A stretch of DNA of 8,728 nt from JBOFEH01 sp051650265 (GTDB lineage Bacteria > Bacillota > Clostridia > Lachnospirales > Cellulosilyticaceae), in contig JBOFIR010000228.1 in assembly GCA_051650265.1 (NCBI GenBank), forward strand, positions 1 to 8,728, written 5' to 3'. The first letter of the stretch is position 1. The number at the start of each line of letters is the position of its first letter. Below, one piece after another: positions 1-5,867 of this stretch. Below the pieces are notes generated by a model, which did not search any database, was not told where the DNA came from, and worked only from the letters and a program-made list of their open reading frames with translations. The position numbers and the translations under genes are program-made.

Positions 1-688
1 GTGCCTCCAAATCAATTTCCTGCAATAACCTTCCGATTCCTATAGCAGCTAGCTGTAGTCCCCTAATAAAATGACGCAAATAACTCACAAAGCTTTCTTT
101 AAATAATAAAAACTGTGTTGTCTTCATCATCTCCTCTACTTTTGGGGAGTAAAACTGGCTGATATAATCTTGATAGTTTTGATTAAGCTCCTTAAAAGCA
201 CCATTGAGCTCTCGCCACCAACTATAGACCTGGTCAGCTGGTTTCTCCAACATCTCGCTATAGATCGATAACAGATTTTGAAAGCGCGTCACAAGACTTG
301 CTTCTAATGTGGCATGATTCTCTTTCGTCATATGCTCCAAAGTGTAAAGCATACGCTCGATCTCTATTGTATAAGGAGTGAGTTGGTAGCGAAACTCCCT
401 GTTCTTAAATGCCTCTATGGAATTCACCTTGGTGGTATCTGCTAACGCACTGAGATTGTGCCATTCCACCAAAGTATTGAGATCACTCTTTAACAAATCC
501 ATTGTGTAATGTTCAAACTCCTCATATTGCTTCACATACTCATAAATCTCTTCTTTGAATACCCAATACTGCATCTTCTCATACTGCTTATACATCAAAC
601 GAATAATAGTACGGTAGCGCCAAGTATTCTCCTGACTGAGATATTTACTCTCTTCAATTTGCCGTGATTGCAAAAACTCAAGCTTCAT
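1..688 (-). CDS. DUF2397 / TIGR02677 family protein, JetA-type subunit of type III Wadjet (partial, C-terminus outside window)
   Basis: The reverse strand is open from an ATG at 688 to the window edge (229 codons). The ATG has an AGGAG site with a 5-base spacer. The translation follows the N-terminal half of the DUF2397 family: a WRYRTIIRLMYKQYE helix (about 23-37), a DLLKSDLNTLVEWHNLSALAD block (64-84), then REFRYQLTPYTIEIERML (97-114), followed by long helices. Family members are usually about twice this length, so roughly half is missing. Known: DUF2397 is the JetA-type (kleisin-like) component of type III Wadjet, which acts with DUF2398 (JetB-type), an SMC protein (JetC-type) and DUF2399 (JetD-type nuclease) to recognise and cleave circular plasmid DNA. 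Inferred: this is the first gene of such an operon running leftwards. It is separated from the upstream nuclease gene by a terminator and probably has its own promoter. The family call is from memory of the conserved pattern. Confidence 0.8.
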   Translation of the reverse strand, partial: MKLEFLQSRQIEESKYLSQENTWRYRTIIRLMYKQYEKMQYWVFKEEIYEYVKQYEEFEHYTMDLLKSDLNTLVEWHNLSALADTTKVNSIEAFKNREFRYQLTPYTIEIERMLYTLEHMTKENHATLEASLVTRFQNLLSIYSEMLEKPADQVYSWWRELNGAFKELNQNYQDYISQFYSPKVEEMMKTTQFLLFKESFVSYLRHFIRGLQLAAIGIGRLLQEIDLEA

Positions 689-738
689 ATATTCTCCTGT
701 TTTCTTGTTGATCTATTTGAAATATTTATACTCCTTTT

Positions 739-767
739 AGTATAGCGTGCTTTTAAACACAAAAAAA
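739..767 (-). promoter_or_regulatory. Probable promoter of the DUF2397 gene
   Basis: On the reverse strand TATACT (744-739) makes a good -10 box about 50 bases before the ATG at 688. The expected -35 position falls in a T-run (near 762-767) that is also the tail of the preceding terminator, so no good TTGACA match exists. The promoter is therefore only supported by the -10 box and by the terminator just upstream, which implies a fresh start. Confidence 0.35.
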
Positions 768-786
768 GGCAGATTCTCTACCTTTT
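761..786 (-). terminator. Intrinsic terminator of the ATPase-nuclease operon
   Basis: On the reverse strand AAAAGGTAGA (786-777) pairs with TCTGCCTTTT (773-764) around a GAA loop, with one U-G wobble, and the right arm runs into a continuous T tract ending at 761. It lies 35 bases after the nuclease stop codon and before the DUF2397 start, so it separates the two defence transcripts, completely or in part. The stem is AT-rich, so some read-through is plausible. Confidence 0.7.
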
Positions 787-821
787 CTTAGTTAACAATT
801 ATGGATTCACCTAACCTGTAT

Positions 822-1607
822 TTAGAGCACAACTGGCTGAATAACATATGTTTCTATTATTTTATTATCTAGTGTTTTGCTATATGCAGCTTCAAATAAT
901 TCAGCATTTTTTAGTTTGTTTGCCTTATCGTAAATAAAGAAAAATAAATATTTCCCATGATAATGAGCCATATCTGCACCTATTTCTTCTGTCAATGACT
1001 TTTCACTCATAGTTGTTCTAGAACATTTAACCTCAATTACTATTTGATAGTCTTCTAGTACAAGATCATATCTCATGCCACCATAGCCATTATCTTCATT
1101 TTTTTCTAGCCTTACTGTAGGAAAAATGGGCTTTAATAATGCATATAACATTCTTTGTACGTCATATTCATTTCCAATTTTTATCTGATCTAAGTCCTTT
1201 TGCGTTAATGTGCCCCTGCCATGTAGTTCATCTTGATACATTGCCTTAATATGCAAGTAGAAGTTACTCAAAACCTTTTTTACAATTTGGACCGCTACTA
1301 GCTCACTAAATGCTTGATCCTCTTTTATAACATGCTCTAATCTCATTTCAGATAAGAATGCTATACTGTTAGCGATCACTTCTATCAATGTTGTTTTACT
1401 GTATGCTTCATCAAACGGATTACGCTTATAGTTCATTGCAAATTTCAATTCCTTTTGGAACTTGGCATCTACTTGCATTACTGCTAACTTCATAATCACT
1501 TGTTTCTTCCATTCATTAAATGCTAATATGCCACTTTCTAACTCTACGGTTACACTTTGTATGACACATTGACCCTGTTCTATAAGTTCCCTTATGATTT
1601 GTTCCAT
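822..1607 (-). CDS. PD-(D/E)XK nuclease with DpnII/MboI-like (PF18742-type) C-terminal domain
   Basis: The product is 261 residues. The N-terminal 120 or so are helical and match nothing I know. From about 140 the protein looks like the DpnII/MboI-type restriction-endonuclease fold: DVQRMLYALLKPIFPTVRLE (149-168), the catalytic core RYDLVLEDYQIVIEVKCSR with D181, E192 and K194 forming the D...ExK signature, then KSLTEEIGADMAHY (203-216) and a FIYDK strand (224-228). Known: this fold cuts DNA in a metal-dependent way and is common in defence genes; many such proteins are fused or paired with a sensing domain. The ATG at 1605-1607 follows the ATPase stop by a single base, with GAGGTGG inside the end of the ATPase gene as ribosome site, so translation is probably coupled. 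Inferred: it is the effector of the pair, perhaps licensed by the ATPase. All three catalytic residues are present, so it should be active. No methyltransferase partner is visible, which argues against a classical restriction-modification enzyme. Confidence 0.8.
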   Translation of the reverse strand: MEQIIRELIEQGQCVIQSVTVELESGILAFNEWKKQVIMKLAVMQVDAKFQKELKFAMNYKRNPFDEAYSKTTLIEVIANSIAFLSEMRLEHVIKEDQAFSELVAVQIVKKVLSNFYLHIKAMYQDELHGRGTLTQKDLDQIKIGNEYDVQRMLYALLKPIFPTVRLEKNEDNGYGGMRYDLVLEDYQIVIEVKCSRTTMSEKSLTEEIGADMAHYHGKYLFFFIYDKANKLKNAELFEAAYSKTLDNKIIETYVIQPVVL

Positions 1608-1608
1608 A

Positions 1609-2772
1609 CTATGACCACCTCAAGTAAAACAAAAATAAGGGGTCTAATATATAAATACAGTGATCTTTCCATTCAAAAACTTGATTTTCTTGTTCCATGA
1701 TATCTTGTAACTTATTTAATGCCTCTCTGATTCTTTGTGTTGTAGGTTTTTTAGCAAACCCCTCTACAATCATTTGATCAATTCTGCCTTTTATTTCATT
1801 AAGAGAGAGACATGTATAAGGTGGATCTTCTGATAGTGCCTGAATAATCATCCCATATATATCACACTCTATCCCATTATATAGAGGATATGTGACACGT
1901 TTTTGCCCACGTCTTGGTGGCCCTTCTTGCAATATCCTTACAATATTTTTGTATTGATAGTTAATACATGTAAAGCGACAGCTATCATTAACAGTTTCTG
2001 TAGTAATTTCTTGAATGCCTGAATTTAAACAAATGATATTAAAACAAATAGACTGCATAAGCAGCGGTGAATCAATGCTCTCTAACGCAATTTTCTCTAC
2101 TATTTCATCAGAAATAGTGATGCACAACTGCCTAAACCCACATACGGCAATTTCTTTGAGCTCCTCCTTTGTCCAAGGTGCCATTTCTATCAAACTCACG
2201 CGCCCCATCAAATCTGGATTAGATCTAATCGTATCATCTGATCGATGTGGCAGTGAGATCACGACGGCCTTAAATCCTGTACGAATGACATCCTTAAGTT
2301 GACATGCTATGTCATATTGCATATCTTTTGGCGCATAATGAAAATCATCCAATACTAACACCTTATCATTTTCTTTAAAAAATTTTACAACCTTATCCTT
2401 ACTTCCTAAATAATGCTGTTTAGTTGTAGTCGTCATTGCTTGGTTTATACCATTAATCGTATTTTCTTCTACAAATTCACCTTTCATAGATAAGCCGATC
2501 TTCATTGCAATAACATCCCAAAAATCTCTTGATCTCTTAAAATCATTCCCTGACAAAGAAATAATTGTTTCTAAACCAATAACCTTATCACATAACACCG
2601 TTTTTCCGATTTTTGACGGACCTACTATCGACGTCAAAAACCCTTCAATACTCAAACTCTGTTCAAGCCTTTGTTCATACGTATAAGGCGTACCAGGTGT
2701 TTTTCTTGTAACATATGTATACTCAGGATATGCACCCGGCTTAAATATGTCGGAATATCTTATCTGATCCAC
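1609..2772 (-). CDS. P-loop AAA-type ATPase with C-terminal winged-helix-like domain, partner of the PD-(D/E)XK nuclease
   Basis: This 387-residue protein starts at a GTG (2772-2770) with a perfect AGGAGG seven bases upstream. It shows Walker A GPSKIGKT (51-58), Walker B VLVLDDFHYA (138-147), a sensor-1-like strand VVISLPHRSDD (170-180), a likely arginine finger region around R191 (MGRVSLIEMAPW), and a helical lid to about 265. The C-terminal 90 residues look like a winged helix and end in ILDPLFLFYLRWS, similar to the end of archaeal-type and other DNA-associated P-loop ATPases. The extreme N-terminus (RYSDIFKPGAYPEYTYVTR) resembles the leader before the P-loop in such ATPases, which often follows a partner-contact segment. 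It has no membrane segment, so it should be cytoplasmic. Inferred: it is the sensor or motor that controls the downstream nuclease. I cannot assign it to a named defence system; an ORC/TniB-like or STAND-like origin is also possible. Confidence 0.75.
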   Translation of the reverse strand: MDQIRYSDIFKPGAYPEYTYVTRKTPGTPYTYEQRLEQSLSIEGFLTSIVGPSKIGKTVLCDKVIGLETIISLSGNDFKRSRDFWDVIAMKIGLSMKGEFVEENTINGINQAMTTTTKQHYLGSKDKVVKFFKENDKVLVLDDFHYAPKDMQYDIACQLKDVIRTGFKAVVISLPHRSDDTIRSNPDLMGRVSLIEMAPWTKEELKEIAVCGFRQLCITISDEIVEKIALESIDSPLLMQSICFNIICLNSGIQEITTETVNDSCRFTCINYQYKNIVRILQEGPPRRGQKRVTYPLYNGIECDIYGMIIQALSEDPPYTCLSLNEIKGRIDQMIVEGFAKKPTTQRIREALNKLQDIMEQENQVFEWKDHCIYILDPLFLFYLRWS

Positions 2773-2814
2773 TATACTACCTCCTAAACTGACTTTATTT
2801 AATAATTTTATTTT

Positions 2815-2840
2815 ATTATACCCCTTTTACCCCCTTTTTA
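2815..2840 (-). promoter_or_regulatory. Promoter and possible operator of the ATPase-nuclease operon
   Basis: On the reverse strand a consensus TATAAT (2820-2815) lies about 42 bases before the GTG start. Directly upstream, filling the spacer, are two tandem copies of an A4-5 G4-5 motif (plus strand CCCCTTTTA at 2821-2829 and CCCCCTTTTTA at 2830-2840), one helical turn apart. The -35 region (near TGTTAA) is a poor match, so the promoter may need an activator or be held by a repressor at the repeats. The -10 is seen; the regulatory role is inferred. Confidence 0.5.
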
Positions 2841-2926
2841 ACACCTTCTCTCAAGAGATTTTAGTTATATTAAATTCTAATACATCGACGTATAAACACA
2901 TCTCTGGAAAGAAATTCTAAATAATA

Positions 2927-2947
2927 AACGCAACAAAATGGTGCGTT
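2927..2947 (+). repeat. Inverted repeat upstream of the ECF sigma gene
   Basis: AACGCAAC (2927-2934) and GGTGCGTT (2940-2947) are inverted copies matching at 7 of 8 positions around a 5-base centre, 47 bases before the sigma-factor ATG. It could be an operator for either divergent operon or a leader hairpin. I found no convincing -35/-10 pair for the sigma operon; if it is autoregulated by its own ECF sigma, its promoter would not look like a housekeeping one. Confidence 0.4.
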
Positions 2948-2993
2948 CGATTGTATTCCTAGTAAATGCACTATTTTTTCCAAGGAGGCAACT

Positions 2994-3485
2994 ATGTACG
3001 CTGACACCGAATGTATGAAGCAAGAAGTCTCACGGCTCTACACCCAATACGTGGATATGGTCTACCGCATCTGTTTTGTATTTCTCAAGAATGCGACAGA
3101 TACAGAAGACGCTGTACAAGCCGTGTTTATGAAAGTCATAGAGAAACAAATGGTCTTCGACTCCCCAGAGCATGAGAAAGCCTGGCTCATCGTGACCGCA
3201 CAGAACCACTGTAAGAACCAACTGAAGCACTGGTGGCAAAAAGGCATTGCCTTTGACCAAAATACCCATGACAAGATCCACCATGATGAATCCAGCGAGG
3301 TGCTAGAGCTCCTACTCCAGCTCCCTGACAAATATAAATTACCACTCTACCTCTACTACTATGAAGGCTATAGCACAGACGAGGTGGCACAGATCCTAGA
3401 GCTCAATAGCTCTACCTTGCGCTCTCGCCTCAAGAAGGCACGCGAACTACTCAAAACTAAGATTGGAGGGACTTCCTATGAATAA
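2994..3485 (+). CDS. ECF-type RNA polymerase sigma factor
   Basis: The 163-residue product has only the two domains typical of extracytoplasmic-function sigma factors. Region 2 spans about 14-80 with the DTEDAVQAVFMKV helix (36-48) that binds core polymerase and the -10 element, followed by KAWLIVTAQNHCKNQLKHWW (62-81). A short linker follows. Region 4 spans about 103-155 with a helix-turn-helix, YSTDEVAQILELNSSTLRSRLKKARELLK (126-154), that reads the -35 element. The ATG at 2994 has AAGGAGG five bases upstream. The last eight bases overlap the next gene, which looks like its anti-sigma factor, a standard arrangement for signal-controlled ECF pairs. The target regulon and the signal cannot be read here. 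Codon use is visibly more GC-rich than in the defence genes to the left. Family certain; subgroup not assigned. Confidence 0.93.
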   Translation: MYADTECMKQEVSRLYTQYVDMVYRICFVFLKNATDTEDAVQAVFMKVIEKQMVFDSPEHEKAWLIVTAQNHCKNQLKHWWQKGIAFDQNTHDKIHHDESSEVLELLLQLPDKYKLPLYLYYYEGYSTDEVAQILELNSSTLRSRLKKARELLKTKIGGTSYE

Positions 3486-4119
3486 TGATACACTCAAACA
3501 AACCTTTGATACTATAACCCCAACGCCTGAGCAAAAAGACCGTATGCTCTCTCAGATCCTAGGACAGATTGATGCCCAAGTGGCGCAGCCAGCAACGCCA
3601 GAAGCACCTGTGATCTCTCTTGCGCCTAAGCGCAAATCTACCCATGCCAGGCAGTGGCTCGGCCTTGCTGCAAGTATTGCCGTCGTGATCGGCATAGGCG
3701 TAAGCCTTCAGCAACCCCCTACACCAACACAGCCACAGGGCAATCCTTCCCTAGAAGCACCTATTGATACGCAAGCGTCACTCTCCCTAGGCACTTTCTT
3801 TGAGAAGAAGAGAATCTATGAGGATGTGAATCAGCTTAAAGTCACTTCTAGCACTGACTTTGAAATCATCCATACACTTGAGGCATCCGAAGCACGTACG
3901 CTTCTCACTGCCTTAGATCCTAGCTTGCCACTCCAAGAAGACCAAATAGACTTTAAGGCCTTGCAAGATGCACCATTTGTAATCCTTGGCATTGTCCTCT
4001 CAGACGGAAATGAATTCCAGATTTTCTATACCCCAAGCCTTGGACTCCTAGACCTTAATAGTATCTATTATAACGTTTCCCCTGCTGCTGCCCTGGCACT
4101 TGAACCTTTGCTCAAGTAA
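3478..4119 (+). CDS. Probable membrane-anchored anti-sigma factor
   Basis: I chose the ATG at 3478 (213 residues) because GGAGGG ends seven bases before it; an in-frame TTG at 3463 lies on the wrong side of that site. The ATG overlaps the sigma-factor stop by eight bases, so translation is probably coupled. The cytoplasmic N-terminus (1-57) has the DTITPTPEQKDRMLSQIL pattern (11-28) common at the start of Bacillota anti-sigma proteins, then a Pro/Ala-rich stretch, a basic KRKSTHAR patch, and one membrane helix at about 60-77. A Pro/Gln/Thr-rich linker leads to an extracellular domain of about 115 residues without a recognised fold. There is no zinc-binding HxxxCxxC motif, so it is not a ZAS-type anti-sigma. 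Inferred role: holding the ECF sigma at the membrane until a signal acts on the outer domain. The call rests mainly on gene order and topology. Confidence 0.7.
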   Translation: MNNDTLKQTFDTITPTPEQKDRMLSQILGQIDAQVAQPATPEAPVISLAPKRKSTHARQWLGLAASIAVVIGIGVSLQQPPTPTQPQGNPSLEAPIDTQASLSLGTFFEKKRIYEDVNQLKVTSSTDFEIIHTLEASEARTLLTALDPSLPLQEDQIDFKALQDAPFVILGIVLSDGNEFQIFYTPSLGLLDLNSIYYNVSPAAALALEPLLK

Positions 4120-4146
4120 TACATGAGTCACTTCCTCTTTTTTTTG

Positions 4147-4176
4147 CTACTACACATCCCCGTCTTTTTGTAGTAG
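4147..4176 (+). repeat. Hairpin between anti-sigma and hypothetical gene
   Basis: CTACTACA (4147-4154) and TGTAGTAG (4169-4176) form a perfect 8-bp stem with a 14-base loop. A run of eight T lies before the stem (4138-4145), not after it, so it is not an ordinary terminator on either strand. It may be an mRNA stability or processing element between the two plus-strand genes. Confidence 0.5.
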
Positions 4177-4218
4177 TATTAGGCATATAGACGATATGGG
4201 CTATTGGGGGAACAACAA

Positions 4219-4767
4219 ATGATAAATTATCTTTTTATATTAGTAGGTGAACTCTTTGATCTCCTATTAGATAAATGTATAGGCAAGACAGTTAGTGATC
4301 TCTTGGAGTATCGCATGGTGACCAAGCCTCGGATCTACTGGCTAGAGCTAGATCTCTCACATGAGACGCTCAAGTTTATTGGCGAAGCACCTTTTGAGAA
4401 TCCTGAGACGGACCAAGAGATTGGCAATGAGGTCTCATACCGCATCGACTCAGCGGGCAATCATCAGTACTATACCAACGATCAGTCATGCTACCGTATG
4501 GTGACGACGCCGACTTTGGTAGACTATGAAGTGATTGCTGTGGCATTCATGCAGAAGCCATATAGTTTGTTCGTAGAAGAGCACATCCAAGTAGGAATGT
4601 ATACTTTCCTCACCAAGCATCTAAAGAATTACTCTGAGATCGTAGAGGATGACCATGGGACTGATGTAAATTATGAACTCTATCATGCCCGTCTTGCACT
4701 GGTGAACAAAACTATCTTTGAGATGCAGTCTTTACTTTCAGACTACGAACCCATCAGTGAAGACTAG
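4219..4767 (+). CDS. Hypothetical protein (182 residues), unrecognised
   Basis: I set the start at the ATG 4219 because GGGGG (4206-4210) sits eight bases before it; an in-frame TTG at 4204 falls before that site. The protein begins with a hydrophobic stretch (MINYLFILVGELFDLLL) but this contains acidic residues and looks more like an amphipathic helix than a signal peptide. The rest is acidic and soluble-looking, with a beta-rich middle (IYWLELDLSHETLKFIGEAP; YRIDSAGNHQYYTNDQSCYRMV) and a helical C-terminal third. No motif points to a function. It follows the anti-sigma gene by 99 bases with no terminator of normal shape between, and ends before a strong terminator, so it is probably the last gene of the ECF sigma transcript or a single gene. 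No clear separate promoter was seen. Codon use resembles the sigma pair. Confidence 0.7.
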   Translation: MINYLFILVGELFDLLLDKCIGKTVSDLLEYRMVTKPRIYWLELDLSHETLKFIGEAPFENPETDQEIGNEVSYRIDSAGNHQYYTNDQSCYRMVTTPTLVDYEVIAVAFMQKPYSLFVEEHIQVGMYTFLTKHLKNYSEIVEDDHGTDVNYELYHARLALVNKTIFEMQSLLSDYEPISED

Positions 4768-4787
4768 TCTTTACTCAGATTAAATAG

Positions 4788-4845
4788 ACAAAAAACAAGC
4801 TGCCCTAAAGCCACGTAGATGACTTTAGGACAGCTTGTTTTTTTG
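4788..4845. terminator. Strong bidirectional terminator
   Basis: A-run plus CAAGCTG (4790-4802) pairs with CAGCTTG plus T-run (4831-4843), and CCTAAAG (4804-4810) pairs with CTTTAGG (4823-4829), with one C/A mismatch and a 12-base loop. T tracts follow the stem on both strands. It ends the plus-strand hypothetical gene and the converging minus-strand DUF308 gene. Confidence 0.93.
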
Positions 4846-4858
4846 TTTTTGAGGAGGT

Positions 4859-5365
4859 TTATACCATCTTTGAACCAATATAAAGTTCACTCATGGCAAG
4901 GAATAGGAAGTAGGCGCCTATCACATATGGCACATAAGGGACTATAAAGAGTAATACCAGTGGACACAGTATAATAAAAAGACCCATCCCTATAGCAACT
5001 ATTGTACCCAAAGATTTGATATTCCATCCAAAAGTTTTTGCTTTCATTCCTAATAGCAAACTATAGAGCCCTCTTACTAAGGACCACGCGCCATACACAA
5101 CTAACATCATTTCGATAGTCTCAATGGGTGAGAAGATAAGGATCAGACCAAACGCAATATCGATGATCCCCGATAAGAGACTATACATCCTTAGAGGTGT
5201 CTCCCATCCCCTAAAGATCTTCGAACCTGCTACAAGAATCACCAAGATCCCAGTCACCGTCTCAAAGCTGATAAGCGTCCCCAATGGATTGATAAAAAAG
5301 AGTGCGCCAATGATTGCAAGAAGCACCCCATCTACGATAAAAAATTTATCCAAGTAGTTTTTCAT
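4859..5365 (-). CDS. HdeD-like (DUF308) integral membrane protein
   Basis: The 168-residue protein is almost entirely membrane helices: about 9-26, 33-51, 61-79, 83-103, 117-136 and 145-163, making six, with short loops. The spacing of helices, the Gly-rich GVLLAIIGALFFINP start, and the repeated pattern (two and two helices with FGLILIFSP at 72-80 and LVVYGAWSLVRGLYSLL at 88-104) match the DUF308/HdeD family, whose usual length is about 170-190. Known: E. coli HdeD has been linked to acid resistance, but the biochemical function of the family is unknown. The ATG at 5365 has AGGAG seven bases upstream. It lies 81 bases after the NADAR-like gene on the same strand, so the two may be co-transcribed. 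It ends 14 bases from the bidirectional terminator. Confidence 0.85.
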   Translation of the reverse strand: MKNYLDKFFIVDGVLLAIIGALFFINPLGTLISFETVTGILVILVAGSKIFRGWETPLRMYSLLSGIIDIAFGLILIFSPIETIEMMLVVYGAWSLVRGLYSLLLGMKAKTFGWNIKSLGTIVAIGMGLFIILCPLVLLFIVPYVPYVIGAYFLFLAMSELYIGSKMV

Positions 5366-5378
5366 ACACAGACTCCTT

Positions 5379-5400
5379 TAACTCATTTTGATTAGAGTTA
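5379..5400 (-). repeat. Short inverted repeat upstream of the DUF308 gene
   Basis: TAACTC (5379-5384) and GAGTTA (5395-5400) are inverted copies around a 10-base centre, just outside the DUF308 ribosome site. It may be an operator or a weak leader hairpin; six-base arms in AT-rich DNA could also arise by chance. Confidence 0.3.
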
Positions 5401-5446
5401 GTGTGTCTCATTCCACTTGATTCATGTATTTTCTATACCCATTTAC

Positions 5447-5743
5447 TCAAAACTTTCTCATCGCCCTGATCTTTTCATAGATCCCTTTGTTTAAAAAATC
5501 ATTATAGTGCTCAAGCCAAATACTTTCATCAAAATGTATGATGCGCTCCCCCAGTTGTTGCAACCGAAAAACGTCAGAGGTATGTAAAATCATCTTTAGT
5601 GACTGGTAATCTTCAAAGAGCCTTGCTTTTTCTGCAATTAAATATTGTCCAAGCGCATTGTAAGTCACCCCGTCCACCTCAAAAGGCATCTCATGCCACA
5701 AGCCTTCTTCAAGTTCTTCATCCATCCAAACTGCTGTATTCAT
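5447..5743 (-). CDS. Short divergent NADAR-like (DUF1768) protein
   Basis: The 98-residue product follows the core pattern of the NADAR/YbiA family: PFEVDGVTYNALGQYLIAEKARLFED (20-45), then an Ile/Asp-containing helix, LGERIIHFDESIW (64-76), and a C-terminal GIYEKIRAMRKF. Canonical members read roughly 'dG..y.svEHyyqAqKA.lFgD ... K.lGr.v..fd...W'. Here the Glu-His of the EH motif is replaced by Gly-Gln (32-33), and the Lys before LGR is Gln (63), while Y34, K39, A40, F43 and D45 are kept. Usual NADAR domains are about 140-160 residues, so the N-terminal strand region is missing. Known: NADAR proteins act on ADP-ribosylated or riboflavin-pathway intermediates. Inferred: this may be an inactive or altered version. 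The ATG has AAGGAGG seven bases upstream, and the frame is intact, so it is not an obvious pseudogene. The family call is moderate; it was made by pattern memory. Confidence 0.6.
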   Translation of the reverse strand: MNTAVWMDEELEEGLWHEMPFEVDGVTYNALGQYLIAEKARLFEDYQSLKMILHTSDVFRLQQLGERIIHFDESIWLEHYNDFLNKGIYEKIRAMRKF

Positions 5744-5770
5744 ACAGATCCTCCTTTTTGCTATTCATAG

Positions 5771-5798
5771 AAAAAAGGTAGCTTACGAGGCTACCTTT
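5771..5798 (-). terminator. Intrinsic terminator or attenuator between YvrJ and the NADAR-like gene
   Basis: On the reverse strand AAAGGTAGC (5798-5790) pairs perfectly with GCTACCTTT (5782-5774) around a 7-base loop, followed by further T (5773-5771). It lies 69 bases after the YvrJ stop codon. Its tail ends only 28 bases before the NADAR-like ATG, leaving no room for a promoter between them, so that gene must be reached by read-through or by a start upstream of the hairpin. Confidence 0.85.
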
Positions 5799-5867
5799 GT
5801 CTCTATTTCATATATATGCTAGTTCAGTACCTGCTGATGATTAGTTAGATCAATTGACTTATGCGAA

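Noticed and set aside
2015..2302. Plus-strand open frame of 95 codons
   Set aside because: It lies entirely inside the ATPase gene on the opposite strand, has no ribosome site and no recognisable domain; the ATPase frame carries clear Walker motifs.
2850..2861. Palindrome TCTCTCAAGAGA as an operator
   Set aside because: Arms are only five bases around a two-base centre, with no supporting promoter geometry; likely chance.
3030..3390. Several minus-strand open frames over the sigma-factor gene
   Set aside because: They overlap each other and the clear ECF sigma gene, with no start signals or domains.
3463..3477. TTG start upstream for the anti-sigma gene
   Set aside because: The GGAGGG site lies after this TTG and is correctly spaced for the ATG at 3478.
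4098..4145. ACTTGA/TCAAGT hairpin followed by a T-run as a terminator of the anti-sigma gene
   Set aside because: The T-run starts about 20 bases after the six-base stem, too far for intrinsic termination.
4204..4218. TTG start upstream for the hypothetical gene
   Set aside because: The G-rich ribosome site overlaps the codons just after it and suits the ATG at 4219.
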